Virus record (IMG/VR): IMGVR_UViG_3300035138_000049
Coordinates: 1 to 51,505 of that record
Direction: 5' to 3' (one strand)
DNA: 51,505 bases
DNA from: a virus
Shown: positions 6,637 through 15,795 of the stretch, one piece after another
How positions within the stretch are numbered: position 1 is the stretch's first letter
Layout: every line of letters starts with the position of its first letter
The notes under the pieces: model-generated
Told to the model about the DNA's origin: nothing
Database searches by the model: none
The model's input: only the letters and a program-made list of their open reading frames with translations
Made by a program: the position numbers and the translations under genes

Positions 6637-9600
6637 ATGGGCTTTTTAGACTGGCTGCGCGGGCGCGGGCGCACTACTGCTGAAATTATCCCCCCACAGC
6701 TTTATTTCGTAGACAACGACGGCACGACACGGCCTGTCACCGGCAAGGTAGCGGAGTGGCACGCGCGCGCCACTCGGTCGAGCTTCACGCAAAACTTGAT
6801 CAATTCACTGCTGCGCGACTACACCAACGTGAGCGACGAGCACCTGGCGCGCGCGTACATTCAGAGCGTCACGGCGGCCGCGTGTATCCAGGTTGCCGCC
6901 GATCTCGCTTCGTCCATCCCGGTGCAGGTGGTCGCGCGCGGCACCGAAGAGGTGCTCGAACAGCACCCGCTCGTGGGGTTTGTGGAGGACGCTGAGGATC
7001 TGCTGTGGTTCGTCTCGGTGTGCCAAAATATCTGGGGCCGCGCCTACCTGCGCAAGCGGCGCAACCGGCACGGTTTCAACAGCGGGCTTGAGCCGGTGCG
7101 TCCTATCGATGTAGAGCCAATCGTGCAACCCGACTACGCCGGTCGGGATCGCATCGTCGGGTACTGGGTGCATAACGAGCGCGACCCGGTGCGCGTCGCC
7201 GACATGATCGACCTACCACTGTTCGACCCGTTCGACCGGCTCGGCGGCCTCTCGCCGCTTGAGTTCGTCTTGGTGCAGATCGGCATAGGCCGCAATCTTA
7301 GTATTCACGCCGCGAACTTCTTCTTCAACGGCGCGCGGCTGAGTGGCATTCTCAAAATGCCGGGGGCGTCACCGGACGAGAAGCGAGAAAGCGAGCGGCG
7401 GTTCAACGCCAAACACCAGGGGGCGCGCAACGCCTGGCGGGTGATGGCGACCAGCAGCGCAGAGGCGGGGTTCGAATCTACCCAGGCCGCGCCCGAAGAT
7501 TTGGCAATGCCGGAGCTTTCCGGCCTTGCCGACGCCGCCATTGCCCGCGCTTTCCAGATCGACCCCGTGCTGATCGGGTTGGGGCAGGCAAGCGACCCCT
7601 TGAGCGCGCAGGGCACGTTTAAGGCGATCGAAGCCAACCAGATACGCAGCAAAACGCTGCCGAAGGTGCGGCGCGCGCTCAAGGGTATCTCGCGCCAGTG
7701 GTCGTGGCGCGACTTCCAGCCGGCCAATCTGTACACGCTTGCGCCCGATATCAACAATATCGAGGCGCTCAGCCCGGTCACGTCCGAAAACGTCACGCTG
7801 GTGGAGCAATTGACGGCCAGCGGCAAGGTGACGCTGAACGAGGCGCGGCAGCGGCTCGGCTTTCCGGCGTATGACGGTGACAACGGTGAGGTGGTAGTGA
7901 TTAGCGGTGTGGCGTATCCGGTTTCGCAGATTGCGAAGGTGGCGCGCGAGAATGTGTTGAACATTGGTTTTGGTGCAGGAATGCCGAGCATCGGCGTGCC
8001 CGTCCTGCCGCAGCCGTCCGCCGAGGCCACAGAGCCGCGCCCCGAAAACGTAACGCAAACCGAACCAATGACCGGTATTCAGGTGCAGAACGCGATAGAT
8101 ACGCTGGAGCGCGCCGCCGCCGGATCGCTTGCGCAAGCGGCGGCCGTTGAAATTCTGGTGGCGCTCGGCTTTGACGGCGACCGCGCTGCGCAGATGGTTG
8201 CCGCCCAGATGAATGAGGCGACGACCACAACGGAGGCGCCTGAACCACTGCCGGGAAAAGCTGTGCCCCCGCAACTACCCGAACGCTCCAACGGCGCGCA
8301 GTTGAAGGAGCTTGCCAACTGGGAGGCGAAGGTCGCGCGGTCCACGCCCGACGTGGAGTTCTACCTCGACGCGCTGGCCGGCCACCCGTGCGCCGCGTTC
8401 GTGCGCGAGCGGCTTGAGGCGCGCGACGCCCCCGACGCGGTGTTCTGGGCTGCTCGCGCGTGGCTGGAGACAGGCGCCGCGCCCCCTTTCGCCCAAGCGG
8501 ACGAAGGTCCGCAACGGGCGACGCGAGGAGCCGAGGGTGATTTAGGATTTGGCTTTTGGGTGAGTTTTTCGGGTTCGGGCACTCTCGTCGATCTGCGTGC
8601 CCAGCTCGTCGATACCAACCCCGAAATAGACTGGCTGCACGAGAGCGAGTGGCACTTGTCGCTGTGCTACGCGGCAGAGCCGCAACTGACCAGCGCGATG
8701 GTTCCATTCATCGAAATGGACTACCTCGACATCGACATGCCTTTCGAGGTCGGCGTTGCCGGCCTCGACATCTGGGAGACCCACAAGGGCAACTGTCTGG
8801 TCGTTTTGATCGAGAAGGCGCGAGAGCTGGACGCCCTACAGCGCGCCCTGTGCATGGAATTTGACAACGCAGGTGTGCCCATCAATGACACATCACTGCC
8901 GGAGAATTACACGCCGCACATCACCCTCGCTTATGGTGTGCCCGACAAATTCCTTGAGCGAGACGGGTTGACATATTCCTCGGCAATTTTGACCATCGAT
9001 AATATCCAACTCGTTGACAAAGACGGCGTTTTCAAGGCGTGGCGCCCAAGTCGTGATGTGCCGGGCGAGCTGGTGCCGATGCTTCGCGCTGTCGCCGACG
9101 ACGTTGGTGCGACCCCCGAAGAATTCAAGCGCTACTGGCGACACTTCGACGCGCTCCAGGTGGACCTTGGCGCGGCGTGGCTCGAATGGATGGCGAGCGC
9201 GTGGGTCGGTATCAAGGACGCGCTTTCCGCCAACCCCGAAACGTACACGCCCAAGCTGCCACCCGCTGACGATCTGATACAACAGTGGCTCGGCACGGTT
9301 GACGAGCCAGGGCCTTACATGCAACTGTTTCTGGCCGGCGCCGCTGCTGGCGTTGACGCGCTGGAGACTGAAACGGCGGCGGATTATCGCAGCGTCACAC
9401 GGCAGGCTGACATTGCGATAGACTGGGAGCTGGTCAACCAAAACGCCTACGAGTTCGCGCGGCAGTACATTTTCGAGTGGCTGCCGGAGATCAACGCAAA
9501 AACCGAGCGGCAGCTGCGCCAGGTCATCGTCGAGTGGATCGAGAGCGGTGCGCCGATGGATGATCTGGTGGACACGGTGGAACGGATATTCCACGACCGA

Positions 9601-9882
9601 GAGCGCGCCAAACTGATCGCGCAAACCGAGGGGCTGCGCGCCTACAACGAGGGCGCGTACAACCGGTACGAGGCAGCGGGCGTCACGCAGGCGACATGGC
9701 AGACGGTGACGGATGAGTTCGTATGCCCCATCTGCAAACCCCTGCACGGCGTTGTCGGCGAGTTCCGCGCGGGCTGGGTACACCCCGGCGGGCCGGGCAA
9801 GGGCGCGAAATATAAGGGCCAGGTGTTCCGCCACCCCGCGCATCCCGGCTGCCGGTGCTTTAGCAGACCGAAGGTGCGATGA
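6637..9882 (+). CDS. Portal protein fused to a 2H phosphoesterase and a MuF-type head morphogenesis domain
   Basis: This 1081-residue protein combines three modules. Residues about 1-420 are an HK97-type portal (TEVLEQHPL-like region, PLSAQGTF, GKVTLNEARQRLGFP), which forms the DNA entry ring. Residues about 630-790 are a 2H phosphoesterase: His673 in HLSLCYA and His761 in HITLAYG give the paired H-x-S/T signature. Residues about 900-1081 are a SPP1 gp7/MuF-type domain (IAQTEGLRAYNEGAYNRYEA) ending in CPICKPLHG and HPGCRC metal-binding-like motifs. The ATG at 6637 precedes the portal start; earlier in-frame codons overlap terL. Portal and MuF are often adjacent or fused. The phosphoesterase between them is the odd part. 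It could cleave 2'-5' or cyclic nucleotides, as anti-CBASS Acb1 does, but that is inference. Confidence 0.85.
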   Translation: MGFLDWLRGRGRTTAEIIPPQLYFVDNDGTTRPVTGKVAEWHARATRSSFTQNLINSLLRDYTNVSDEHLARAYIQSVTAAACIQVAADLASSIPVQVVARGTEEVLEQHPLVGFVEDAEDLLWFVSVCQNIWGRAYLRKRRNRHGFNSGLEPVRPIDVEPIVQPDYAGRDRIVGYWVHNERDPVRVADMIDLPLFDPFDRLGGLSPLEFVLVQIGIGRNLSIHAANFFFNGARLSGILKMPGASPDEKRESERRFNAKHQGARNAWRVMATSSAEAGFESTQAAPEDLAMPELSGLADAAIARAFQIDPVLIGLGQASDPLSAQGTFKAIEANQIRSKTLPKVRRALKGISRQWSWRDFQPANLYTLAPDINNIEALSPVTSENVTLVEQLTASGKVTLNEARQRLGFPAYDGDNGEVVVISGVAYPVSQIAKVARENVLNIGFGAGMPSIGVPVLPQPSAEATEPRPENVTQTEPMTGIQVQNAIDTLERAAAGSLAQAAAVEILVALGFDGDRAAQMVAAQMNEATTTTEAPEPLPGKAVPPQLPERSNGAQLKELANWEAKVARSTPDVEFYLDALAGHPCAAFVRERLEARDAPDAVFWAARAWLETGAAPPFAQADEGPQRATRGAEGDLGFGFWVSFSGSGTLVDLRAQLVDTNPEIDWLHESEWHLSLCYAAEPQLTSAMVPFIEMDYLDIDMPFEVGVAGLDIWETHKGNCLVVLIEKARELDALQRALCMEFDNAGVPINDTSLPENYTPHITLAYGVPDKFLERDGLTYSSAILTIDNIQLVDKDGVFKAWRPSRDVPGELVPMLRAVADDVGATPEEFKRYWRHFDALQVDLGAAWLEWMASAWVGIKDALSANPETYTPKLPPADDLIQQWLGTVDEPGPYMQLFLAGAAAGVDALETETAADYRSVTRQADIAIDWELVNQNAYEFARQYIFEWLPEINAKTERQLRQVIVEWIESGAPMDDLVDTVERIFHDRERAKLIAQTEGLRAYNEGAYNRYEAAGVTQATWQTVTDEFVCPICKPLHGVVGEFRAGWVHPGGPGKGAKYKGQVFRHPAHPGCRCFSRPKVR

Positions 9883-10415
9883 TGCCTGACGCCGTTTCTG
9901 TTGATGTCTCGCGTGTGATAGCAGTCCTTGAACGCGTTGCCGCGCTTGACGGTGCGGCGTTCGATAGCATCGCCATGCAGGCTTCGCGCGTGGCCGGCGT
10001 TCGAGCAGAAGAAGCAGTTGGCGAGTACCCGCCACCGAAGCGCGAGCCGATGCCACTCAAGTACACGTGGGCCGATGGCCGGCGATCGAAGTTCAAGAGT
10101 CTGAGCCACCAGCGCGGGTTTTTCTACCTCCTGCGTACCGGCAAAATCCAGATACCGTACAAACGTCGCGGGCGGCTTGGCGCGTCCATCACCAGCGAGC
10201 CTTACGTTCGCGGGCGCGACACCGGATTTCTTATCGGTACGAACAGCGAGTATAACCTGCTCGTGTTAGGCGCACCTGCTCAGGGCCAGGCGCTATATCA
10301 CCAGAACCATTGGACGCCGCTAATTGAGCGGTTGCAACGCGAAAAGGGTGACATTGCGAACGTGTGGGCCGAGGAATTGTTTGGAGGTATCAGGTCGTAT
10401 GTCTTCGGTGGCTGA
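9879..10415 (+). CDS. Putative head-tail/tail completion protein (HK97 gp10-like)
   Basis: This 178-residue protein overlaps the previous stop by four bases (ATGATG start). The central part, PYKRRGRLGASITSEPYVRG, followed by FLIGTNSEYNLLVLG and QALYHQNHW, fits the gp10-like tail completion pattern in which a 'RtGrLr' turn is followed by strands and a conserved Y/H region. That family normally lies between connector and tail-tube genes; here it lies before the capsid gene, so the assignment is tentative. An alternative is a minor virion protein. Confidence 0.5.
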   Translation: MMPDAVSVDVSRVIAVLERVAALDGAAFDSIAMQASRVAGVRAEEAVGEYPPPKREPMPLKYTWADGRRSKFKSLSHQRGFFYLLRTGKIQIPYKRRGRLGASITSEPYVRGRDTGFLIGTNSEYNLLVLGAPAQGQALYHQNHWTPLIERLQREKGDIANVWAEELFGGIRSYVFGG

Positions 10416-10674
10416 ACAAGTTTTGGTGGTCATTCACGATACGCCGCGCATTGACGCGCCGCTTTTGGGCGTATACGAAGCGGGGGAGCCGCTTGCGGGC
10501 TGTTTGCGACAGTTGATGTTGCAGGTGTACGGCGTGTTTCCTACGGTGCTCTTTGTCGGCGCGGAGACGTTCCGGCGCATGGGGCAGCCGGGCACGTTGC
10601 ACGAAACGCCGGTGTTGGTGGGTGACGTGCCAGAGAACCACCTTGTCGCCGCGCACAAACAAAACGAAACATAG
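10399..10674 (+). CDS. Hypothetical protein
   Basis: This 91-residue protein begins at the ATG at 10399 with GGAGGT 10 bases upstream, and overlaps the previous gene by 17 bases. It has an alternating strand/helix pattern (VLVVIHDTPRIDAP, GCLRQLMLQVYGV, PTVLFVGAETF, TPVLVGDVPENHLV), compatible with a small alpha/beta fold. No family recognised. Its stop codon lies inside the AAACAT-repeat element that precedes the capsid gene. Confidence 0.65.
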   Translation: MSSVAEQVLVVIHDTPRIDAPLLGVYEAGEPLAGCLRQLMLQVYGVFPTVLFVGAETFRRMGQPGTLHETPVLVGDVPENHLVAAHKQNET

Positions 10675-10736
10675 ACGAAACATAGCTAAACATATTGACA
10701 GCGCTAGCCTCTACCATGTAGGTAGAGGCTTTTTAA
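10667..10736 (+). promoter_or_regulatory. Late-block element, copy 2: AAACAT repeats, TTGACA box and terminator hairpin
   Basis: AAACAT occurs at 10667, 10678 and 10688 (spacing 11, then 10) with TTGACA at 10695, matching the element at 4676-4745. A strong hairpin follows: AGCCTCTAC (10706-10714) pairs with GTAGAGGCT (10722-10730), then TTTT. It separates the packaging block from the capsid block. The hairpin is a good rho-independent terminator or attenuator. The repeats look like a regulator-binding array. Confidence 0.65.
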
Positions 10737-10756
10737 TTGCGTGAAACGGGCGACCG

Positions 10757-13099
10757 ATGGCGGATGCTCAAAAACTCAAAGATGCGTTTACCCGGCCCGC
10801 GTGGGTGCATGAATGCATTCGCGACTATATGGCGCAGGGCATGAGTGAGGAGGAGGCTGAAGAGCGTTGCTATGGAGCGTGGCAAAACCGCGCGGAGCGC
10901 TCGGCTCTTCGCCGCGTCAGCCTGGCCGAACCCGAAGGCGTGATTGAGGCATACCTTGCGGTGTGGGGTAGCCACGACCAGCGCGACGACTACGGCACGT
11001 GGTTCGACCGCGAAAAGCCCGCCGAGATGGGCCTCAGATTTTTACCGTTTCCGTTGATGTATGAACACACGTGGGACGGCGAGCTTGGCAACAAAATTAT
11101 CGGCGAGGTGTACGCGATCTGGCCCGACGACGTCGGTATCAAATACCGCGCGCGGCTCGACAAGCAGGGCCTCGACAACGGCGAGTTCCTGCGCATCACG
11201 AGCGAGATACAGCGCGGCGAACTGGGCACGAGCACCGGCAGCGCGCCGCACCTGGCCGAGTTCGACGGCGAGGGCAGGTTCGTCAACTGGCTCATCAGTG
11301 AGGTGACGTTGACGAAAGCGCCGGCGGAAACCCGTATGCCCAGCGCGGTGCTCGTGCGGTCCAAAACAGAACTTATGCAGGATGCGCCAACCGAAGACGG
11401 CCCGCGTGGCTGTGGTGGCGGTTCTGAGAAGAACAATCTTAACGGCAAAGCAGGAGAACAAAGAATGTCAAACAAACCCAAGGGCGCTACCCGGCAGGTG
11501 CCGGTCGAGGCGCTCAACGAAGAACTCGCCGCCGGGCTACAGGCGCTCGTTGACAAGTTCGGAGTCGATGTGGTCCAGGAGGCCATCAAGGCGTTCGCCG
11601 GTGACGGCGAGGAAATTCCGCCGGAGATGCCCGAAGAGATGGCGGCGATGGCAAGCCCGCAGGCCACGCTCTCGGCGCTGAAGGCGAAGGCTGAGGAGAT
11701 CGCCGTCCGCAAACGCGCGGAGGAAGCGACCGCCACGATCCGGGCGCTGAACGACAAGGTAGACGCGCTGACGCTGCGGATGCAGGCTGAGCCGCCCGAA
11801 GAGCCGCCATTGCCCGAATTGCCCGCAGGGGCGACGAGGAGTAGTGGCGGAGCAGGGCGCATTGAGGTGCGCGACTTGCGTTTCCATCACCTGAGCGCCG
11901 CCGAAATGGCGTTCGGCTATCAGGTGCTGCGCGCGGTGCCCTTCGAAAAGCGACAGCGGCAGGCGGTGCTGCCGGTCAGCGATGACTACATGCGCGCGAT
12001 GATGACGAAGGTTCACGCCGAAGCGCAGCGCGGCGACAAGTTGACATCCGAACTCATTTACACCCGCGCCATCCCCTTCACCCGCGCCGACATCATGGGG
12101 AGCGACGTCACCGGCTACGGTGACGAATGGGTCGGGATCTTTTACGAATCCGACCTGTGGGAAAAAATCCGCATCGCCCCGGTGTGGGAGCAGTTCCGCG
12201 CCAAGGGCCTCGTGGAGCGCAGCGTGTCGCGCGGGTACGAAAGCACCCTCATCCCGCTCGAAGGCGACGACCCGACCTGGTACACGATCAGCCAGGCAGT
12301 GAACGTATCTGCCGCCGGCTACCCCGAAGTGCAAGTGCCTGAATCGAAAGTTAGCACTGGGCAGAAATCCATCTCCACCAAGATCGCGGCGGCATACGTG
12401 CCGTTCACCGATAGCCTGACCGAAGACAGCATAGTCGAGGTTGCGCCACAAGTGCGCAGCCAGATGATCGCTTCCGGCCAGGAGCACGTCGAGTACCTGA
12501 TGATCAACGGCGACACCGGCGCCACGAGCGCGAACATCAACACCGACGGCACACCTGCCGCAAACGCGGGATATCTCGCGGCTGACGGCATGTTGAAGCT
12601 GCCGCTCGTCACCAACACCGACAACGCGCGCGACGCCGGCTCCACCTTCGACGAGGACGACTTCCGCTTGCTGTTCCCGCTGCTGGGCACCAACGGAAAG
12701 CACGCAGCCAACCGCGACAAGTTGTTCTTCGTGATCGACTTCAGCGTCCAGGACGCCGCCATCAACATCCCCTCGGTGAAATCCAAGGACGTGTTCAGCG
12801 GGGCCACCATCGAAAGCGGCGAACTGGTGAAAATCTGGCGCGTTGACGTGCTGACCTCCGGCCAGCTCGCCAAAGCCCAGACCGACGGCACGATCAGCGA
12901 CACCGCCGCAAGCAACACGCGCGGTCGCATTCTCCTGACCCGCCCTGACCAGTGGGCCGTCGGGTACAAGCGAGAGATGACGACCGAAATTCAGCGCTGG
13001 GCGCCTGCGTTCACCACGATGATCGTTTGCTCGTTCCGCATTGGCATGGCCTATCGGGACACGTACGCCAGCGCAGTCAGCTACGGCGTGGCCGTGTAA
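10757..13099 (+). CDS. Prohead protease / scaffold / major capsid protein fusion (HK97-like)
   Basis: This is a 780-residue fusion. Residues about 50-205 are an HK97-type serine prohead protease, with His104 in MYEHTWDG, the serine in ELGTSTGSAPH (159 or 162) and an acidic residue in LISEVTLTKAPAE. Residues about 240-360 are a charged coiled-coil delta/scaffold region. Residues about 370-780 are the HK97-fold capsid protein. Between protease and scaffold lies a Gly/Asn-rich linker, followed by an internal ATG at 11465 (Met237) with AGGAG a few bases upstream. The linker looks like a former intergenic space. Separate capsid synthesis from 11465 would supply the many capsid copies, with the full fusion as a minor product. 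The first 42 residues resemble small phage head-assembly helices. Confidence 0.88.
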   Translation: MADAQKLKDAFTRPAWVHECIRDYMAQGMSEEEAEERCYGAWQNRAERSALRRVSLAEPEGVIEAYLAVWGSHDQRDDYGTWFDREKPAEMGLRFLPFPLMYEHTWDGELGNKIIGEVYAIWPDDVGIKYRARLDKQGLDNGEFLRITSEIQRGELGTSTGSAPHLAEFDGEGRFVNWLISEVTLTKAPAETRMPSAVLVRSKTELMQDAPTEDGPRGCGGGSEKNNLNGKAGEQRMSNKPKGATRQVPVEALNEELAAGLQALVDKFGVDVVQEAIKAFAGDGEEIPPEMPEEMAAMASPQATLSALKAKAEEIAVRKRAEEATATIRALNDKVDALTLRMQAEPPEEPPLPELPAGATRSSGGAGRIEVRDLRFHHLSAAEMAFGYQVLRAVPFEKRQRQAVLPVSDDYMRAMMTKVHAEAQRGDKLTSELIYTRAIPFTRADIMGSDVTGYGDEWVGIFYESDLWEKIRIAPVWEQFRAKGLVERSVSRGYESTLIPLEGDDPTWYTISQAVNVSAAGYPEVQVPESKVSTGQKSISTKIAAAYVPFTDSLTEDSIVEVAPQVRSQMIASGQEHVEYLMINGDTGATSANINTDGTPAANAGYLAADGMLKLPLVTNTDNARDAGSTFDEDDFRLLFPLLGTNGKHAANRDKLFFVIDFSVQDAAINIPSVKSKDVFSGATIESGELVKIWRVDVLTSGQLAKAQTDGTISDTAASNTRGRILLTRPDQWAVGYKREMTTEIQRWAPAFTTMIVCSFRIGMAYRDTYASAVSYGVAV

Positions 13100-13111
13100 G
13101 GAGGTTGAGAC

Positions 13112-13501
13112 ATGGCTAACTTACAGCATCCAACCGACGCAAACCGCACCGTCCCGTACGAGAGGGGCATCCCCGGCGCGGCGCTGAGCGCGCCCATTCA
13201 GATCATCGACACCACTGGCACCGAGATCGCGCTGCTATCCGGCGGCGTCGTGTGTGTTAAGAGTTCGAGCGGCGTGGTCGCCGTGACCGTCCCGTCCACC
13301 GTTCGCGTCGGCTCCATGTACATCTTTGTCTCCGAGGGCGGCGGCTCCAACAACGGCACGATCACCCTCGCCAGCGGCGAGACGTGGGACGGGACCAACG
13401 ACGTCCTCACGTTCGACGCCAACGGCGAGACCGTCTACGCCGTCAAGGTGTCCTCGACCCGCTGGTACGTCGCCAATGCCGGCGCCGTGACCTTCAGTTA
13501 G
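13112..13501 (+). CDS. Putative capsid decoration protein
   Basis: This 129-residue protein starts 12 bases after the capsid stop, behind an AAGGAGG site. It is almost entirely beta strand (APIQIIDTTGTEIALLSGG, VVAVTVPSTVRVGSMYIF, GTITLASGETWDG, TVYAVKVSSTRWYV) with Gly/Ser/Thr-rich turns. Small beta proteins right after the major capsid gene commonly decorate or stabilise heads. No family-specific motif is visible, so the role is inferred from position and composition. Confidence 0.6.
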   Translation: MANLQHPTDANRTVPYERGIPGAALSAPIQIIDTTGTEIALLSGGVVCVKSSSGVVAVTVPSTVRVGSMYIFVSEGGGSNNGTITLASGETWDGTNDVLTFDANGETVYAVKVSSTRWYVANAGAVTFS

Positions 13502-13509
13502 GGGGCGAC

Positions 13510-14505
13510 ATGAGCGGAAAACTAACAAACCTTAAAAGAGGCGTGGCGACTAGCGCGGACCTGGCTGATGGGCCGTTTGGCGAGCGCTTCACCGGCAACA
13601 AGTGGTACTTCAAGCCATACGGCGGCAACGACAACAACGAAGGAACGCGCGCGGCACCGTTCGCAACTCTGAACGCCGCGTACAACGCCGCGACCGACGG
13701 CAATAACGATGTGATCTACTACATCGCGGGCGCATCCGATACCGACTACAATTTCAGCACCGCGTTCACATGGTCGAAATCCTACACACACCTGGTCGGC
13801 GTCTGCGCGCCGGTTCTGGTCGGGCCGCGCGCCCGCTTCTTCCAGACCAGCACGGCGACCGGCCTCACGTCGATGTTCACCGTGTCGGGCACCGGTAATA
13901 GCTTCTGGAACATCGAATTGTTCCAGGGCGTGGCCGACGCGACGTCACTGTACGCCGCCACCGTCTCTGGCGGCCGGAACTACTTCAACCGCTGCCAGAT
14001 CTCCGGCATGGGCGATGCGACCCAGGGTGGCACCGCTGGCGCACGATCGCTGGTCGTGTCGGGTGGCGAGAACATGTTCGAAGACTGCTACATCGGCCTC
14101 GACACCGTCGCGCGCAGTGCCGGCAACGTCGAACTCGAAATTAGCGGCGCGGACGCTCCCCGGAACGTATTCCGGTCATGCATACTTCGCAGCTACGCTA
14201 CCAGCGCCGACCACCGCTTGGTCAAATTCGGCGCCAACGCATTCAACGGCGGCTTTTTGATGTTCGATGACTGCCTGTTCCACAATGATACGGCGGCCAT
14301 CAAAACCAGTGCCTTGGCACTCGACTACGCAATGGACAGCCACGCCGCCCCCAACGGCAACGTCATTCTCAAAAACTGCATGTTCGTGGGCTGCTCGGCT
14401 ATTGCCGATGACTACACTGCCTTCCAGGCGCTTGGTATCTGCACCGACGACGACATTGCCGACTACAGCAGCGCAATCGGTTATGCAGTTGCGCCGACGG
14501 CATAG
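13510..14505 (+). CDS. Beta-helix virion surface protein
   Basis: The 331-residue protein starts at the ATG at 13510. It begins GKWYFKPYGGNDNNEG-like, as in proteins that present a right-handed parallel beta-helix. It contains repeated short strands with N/G/C ladders (NSFWNIELFQG, GRNYFNRCQISGMG, GENMFEDCYIGLD, PRNVFRSCILRS, GFLMFDDCLFHN, GNVILKNCMFVG). Such folds are common in pectate-lyase-like phage spikes. Here it lies between capsid and connector genes, so a head-surface decoration is more likely than a tail spike. No catalytic residues recognised. Confidence 0.7.
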   Translation: MSGKLTNLKRGVATSADLADGPFGERFTGNKWYFKPYGGNDNNEGTRAAPFATLNAAYNAATDGNNDVIYYIAGASDTDYNFSTAFTWSKSYTHLVGVCAPVLVGPRARFFQTSTATGLTSMFTVSGTGNSFWNIELFQGVADATSLYAATVSGGRNYFNRCQISGMGDATQGGTAGARSLVVSGGENMFEDCYIGLDTVARSAGNVELEISGADAPRNVFRSCILRSYATSADHRLVKFGANAFNGGFLMFDDCLFHNDTAAIKTSALALDYAMDSHAAPNGNVILKNCMFVGCSAIADDYTAFQALGICTDDDIADYSSAIGYAVAPTA

Positions 14506-14516
14506 GAGCGAATGAG

Positions 14517-14942
14517 ATGATCCGAGTGTTACACGGCTACCGGGGCGCGCCGTCCAAAGAGCGCTACATCGCCGCCGGCGACTACGCCGACGACGACGAG
14601 CGGCTCTTCGGGTTGGCGCAGTACCTCGTAGCCAATGGGCACGCGGTCGTTTTGGCGGAAGAAGGGGGCGGGGACGAACCGCCCCCACAGCAGGGCGAAC
14701 CGCAGGAAGCGCGCGAGGTCCCCGACTCCGGCAAGATGACGCTTGACGAAATCAAGGCGTACCTTGGCGACTTGGTAGCGTTCAGCGACGACCCGGAGGA
14801 TACCCGCGCGCACATCGACGCCATGCGCGCCAGCGAGCGGCTAGGCAAAGGACGCGCCGGCGCAGAGGCGTTGTTCGCGGCGGCCTATGAGGAGTTGGGC
14901 GGTGGAGACGACGAAGACGGCGCCATTGTTGTTGCTGAGTGA
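14517..14942 (+). CDS. Hypothetical head protein
   Basis: The 141-residue protein begins with a compact domain (MIRVLHGYRGAPSKERYIAA, then a helix ending LVANGHAVVLAEE). It continues with a Pro/Gln/Glu-rich linker and a C-terminal helical region (MTLDEIKAYLGDLVAF, AHIDAMRASERLG). The end is strongly acidic. It overlaps the following connector gene by 41 bases. Position between capsid and connector suggests a head-completion or assembly role, but no family was recognised. Confidence 0.65.
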   Translation: MIRVLHGYRGAPSKERYIAAGDYADDDERLFGLAQYLVANGHAVVLAEEGGGDEPPPQQGEPQEAREVPDSGKMTLDEIKAYLGDLVAFSDDPEDTRAHIDAMRASERLGKGRAGAEALFAAAYEELGGGDDEDGAIVVAE

Positions 14943-15795
14943 CGTCAAGCGCGACGTCATTCCCGGCGCCGAGACGGCCGGGACGTACAGCGACGACGGT
15001 AATACGCGGCTGCGCAACGCCATCGAGGCGGCGAGCAACTGGTTCACAGGCCAGTGCGGGCGGCGCTTCGACCGCTACCGGCAGACGCGGTACTACACGC
15101 CGCTGCACATCAACGATGACGGAGACCTGCTCAGCGCTTATGAACTGTGCCTGGACGCAGACCTGCGCAGCGTCGAAAGCATCACCAACGGCGACGACAC
15201 AACCGTCAGCAGCGGCTACATCCTGACGCCGCGCAGCCAGGCCGAAAAGTGGTCCGTCAGGCTCACCCCCGGCGGCACGGTGGTATGGAACTACGACCCG
15301 ACCGGGGACTGGCTGGGCGCGGTCGAGCTGGACGGCTACTGGGGCTACGGCGGCGAGTGGATCGACACCGGCGAAACGGCGCAGAATGACCCGCTCGCGG
15401 CCGCCGGCGCGTCCATCACCTTGAGCGACGGCGGCAGCGCCAACGTCGAGCAGGGGATGCTGCTAAAAGTCACCGACGGCACGAGCACCGAGTTCGTGCT
15501 GGCCGGGGCAGTCACGAACAACGCCAGCCCCGACCCCGACACGGTCGCGGTGACGCGGGCCTACAACGGCACGACTGCCGTAGAGTTCGACCAGGGGGCC
15601 GCCATCTACTACTTCAGAGCGAACGCCTTCGTTCGGCAGCAGATCATTCACCTGTGCCAGTGGATCGGTGAGCGCGCGAAAAGCCCCATGTTCGGCAAGC
15701 TGGTCGTCACCGAAGCAGGGCTTACCCTGGACGTGGACAAAGCGCCGAACGACGTCATGGCTGCAGTCGAGCGGCTGAGGTGGAAAATCGCATGA
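14902..15795 (+). CDS. Head-tail connector (gp6-like adaptor)
   Basis: This 297-residue protein most likely starts at GTG 14902, after GAGGAG; an ATG at 14887 is in frame. It opens with SDVKRDVIPG and a helix NAIEAASNWFTGQCGRRFDR, the pattern of head-tail connector adaptors that dock under the portal. The middle is an inserted beta-rich domain (ITLSDGGSANVEQGMLLKV to VAVTRAYNGTTAVEF). The C-terminal helix AFVRQQIIHLCQWIGERA completes the bundle. The insert makes it longer than typical adaptors of about 110 residues and may be a surface domain. Confidence 0.65.
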   Translation: METTKTAPLLLLSDVKRDVIPGAETAGTYSDDGNTRLRNAIEAASNWFTGQCGRRFDRYRQTRYYTPLHINDDGDLLSAYELCLDADLRSVESITNGDDTTVSSGYILTPRSQAEKWSVRLTPGGTVVWNYDPTGDWLGAVELDGYWGYGGEWIDTGETAQNDPLAAAGASITLSDGGSANVEQGMLLKVTDGTSTEFVLAGAVTNNASPDPDTVAVTRAYNGTTAVEFDQGAAIYYFRANAFVRQQIIHLCQWIGERAKSPMFGKLVVTEAGLTLDVDKAPNDVMAAVERLRWKIA

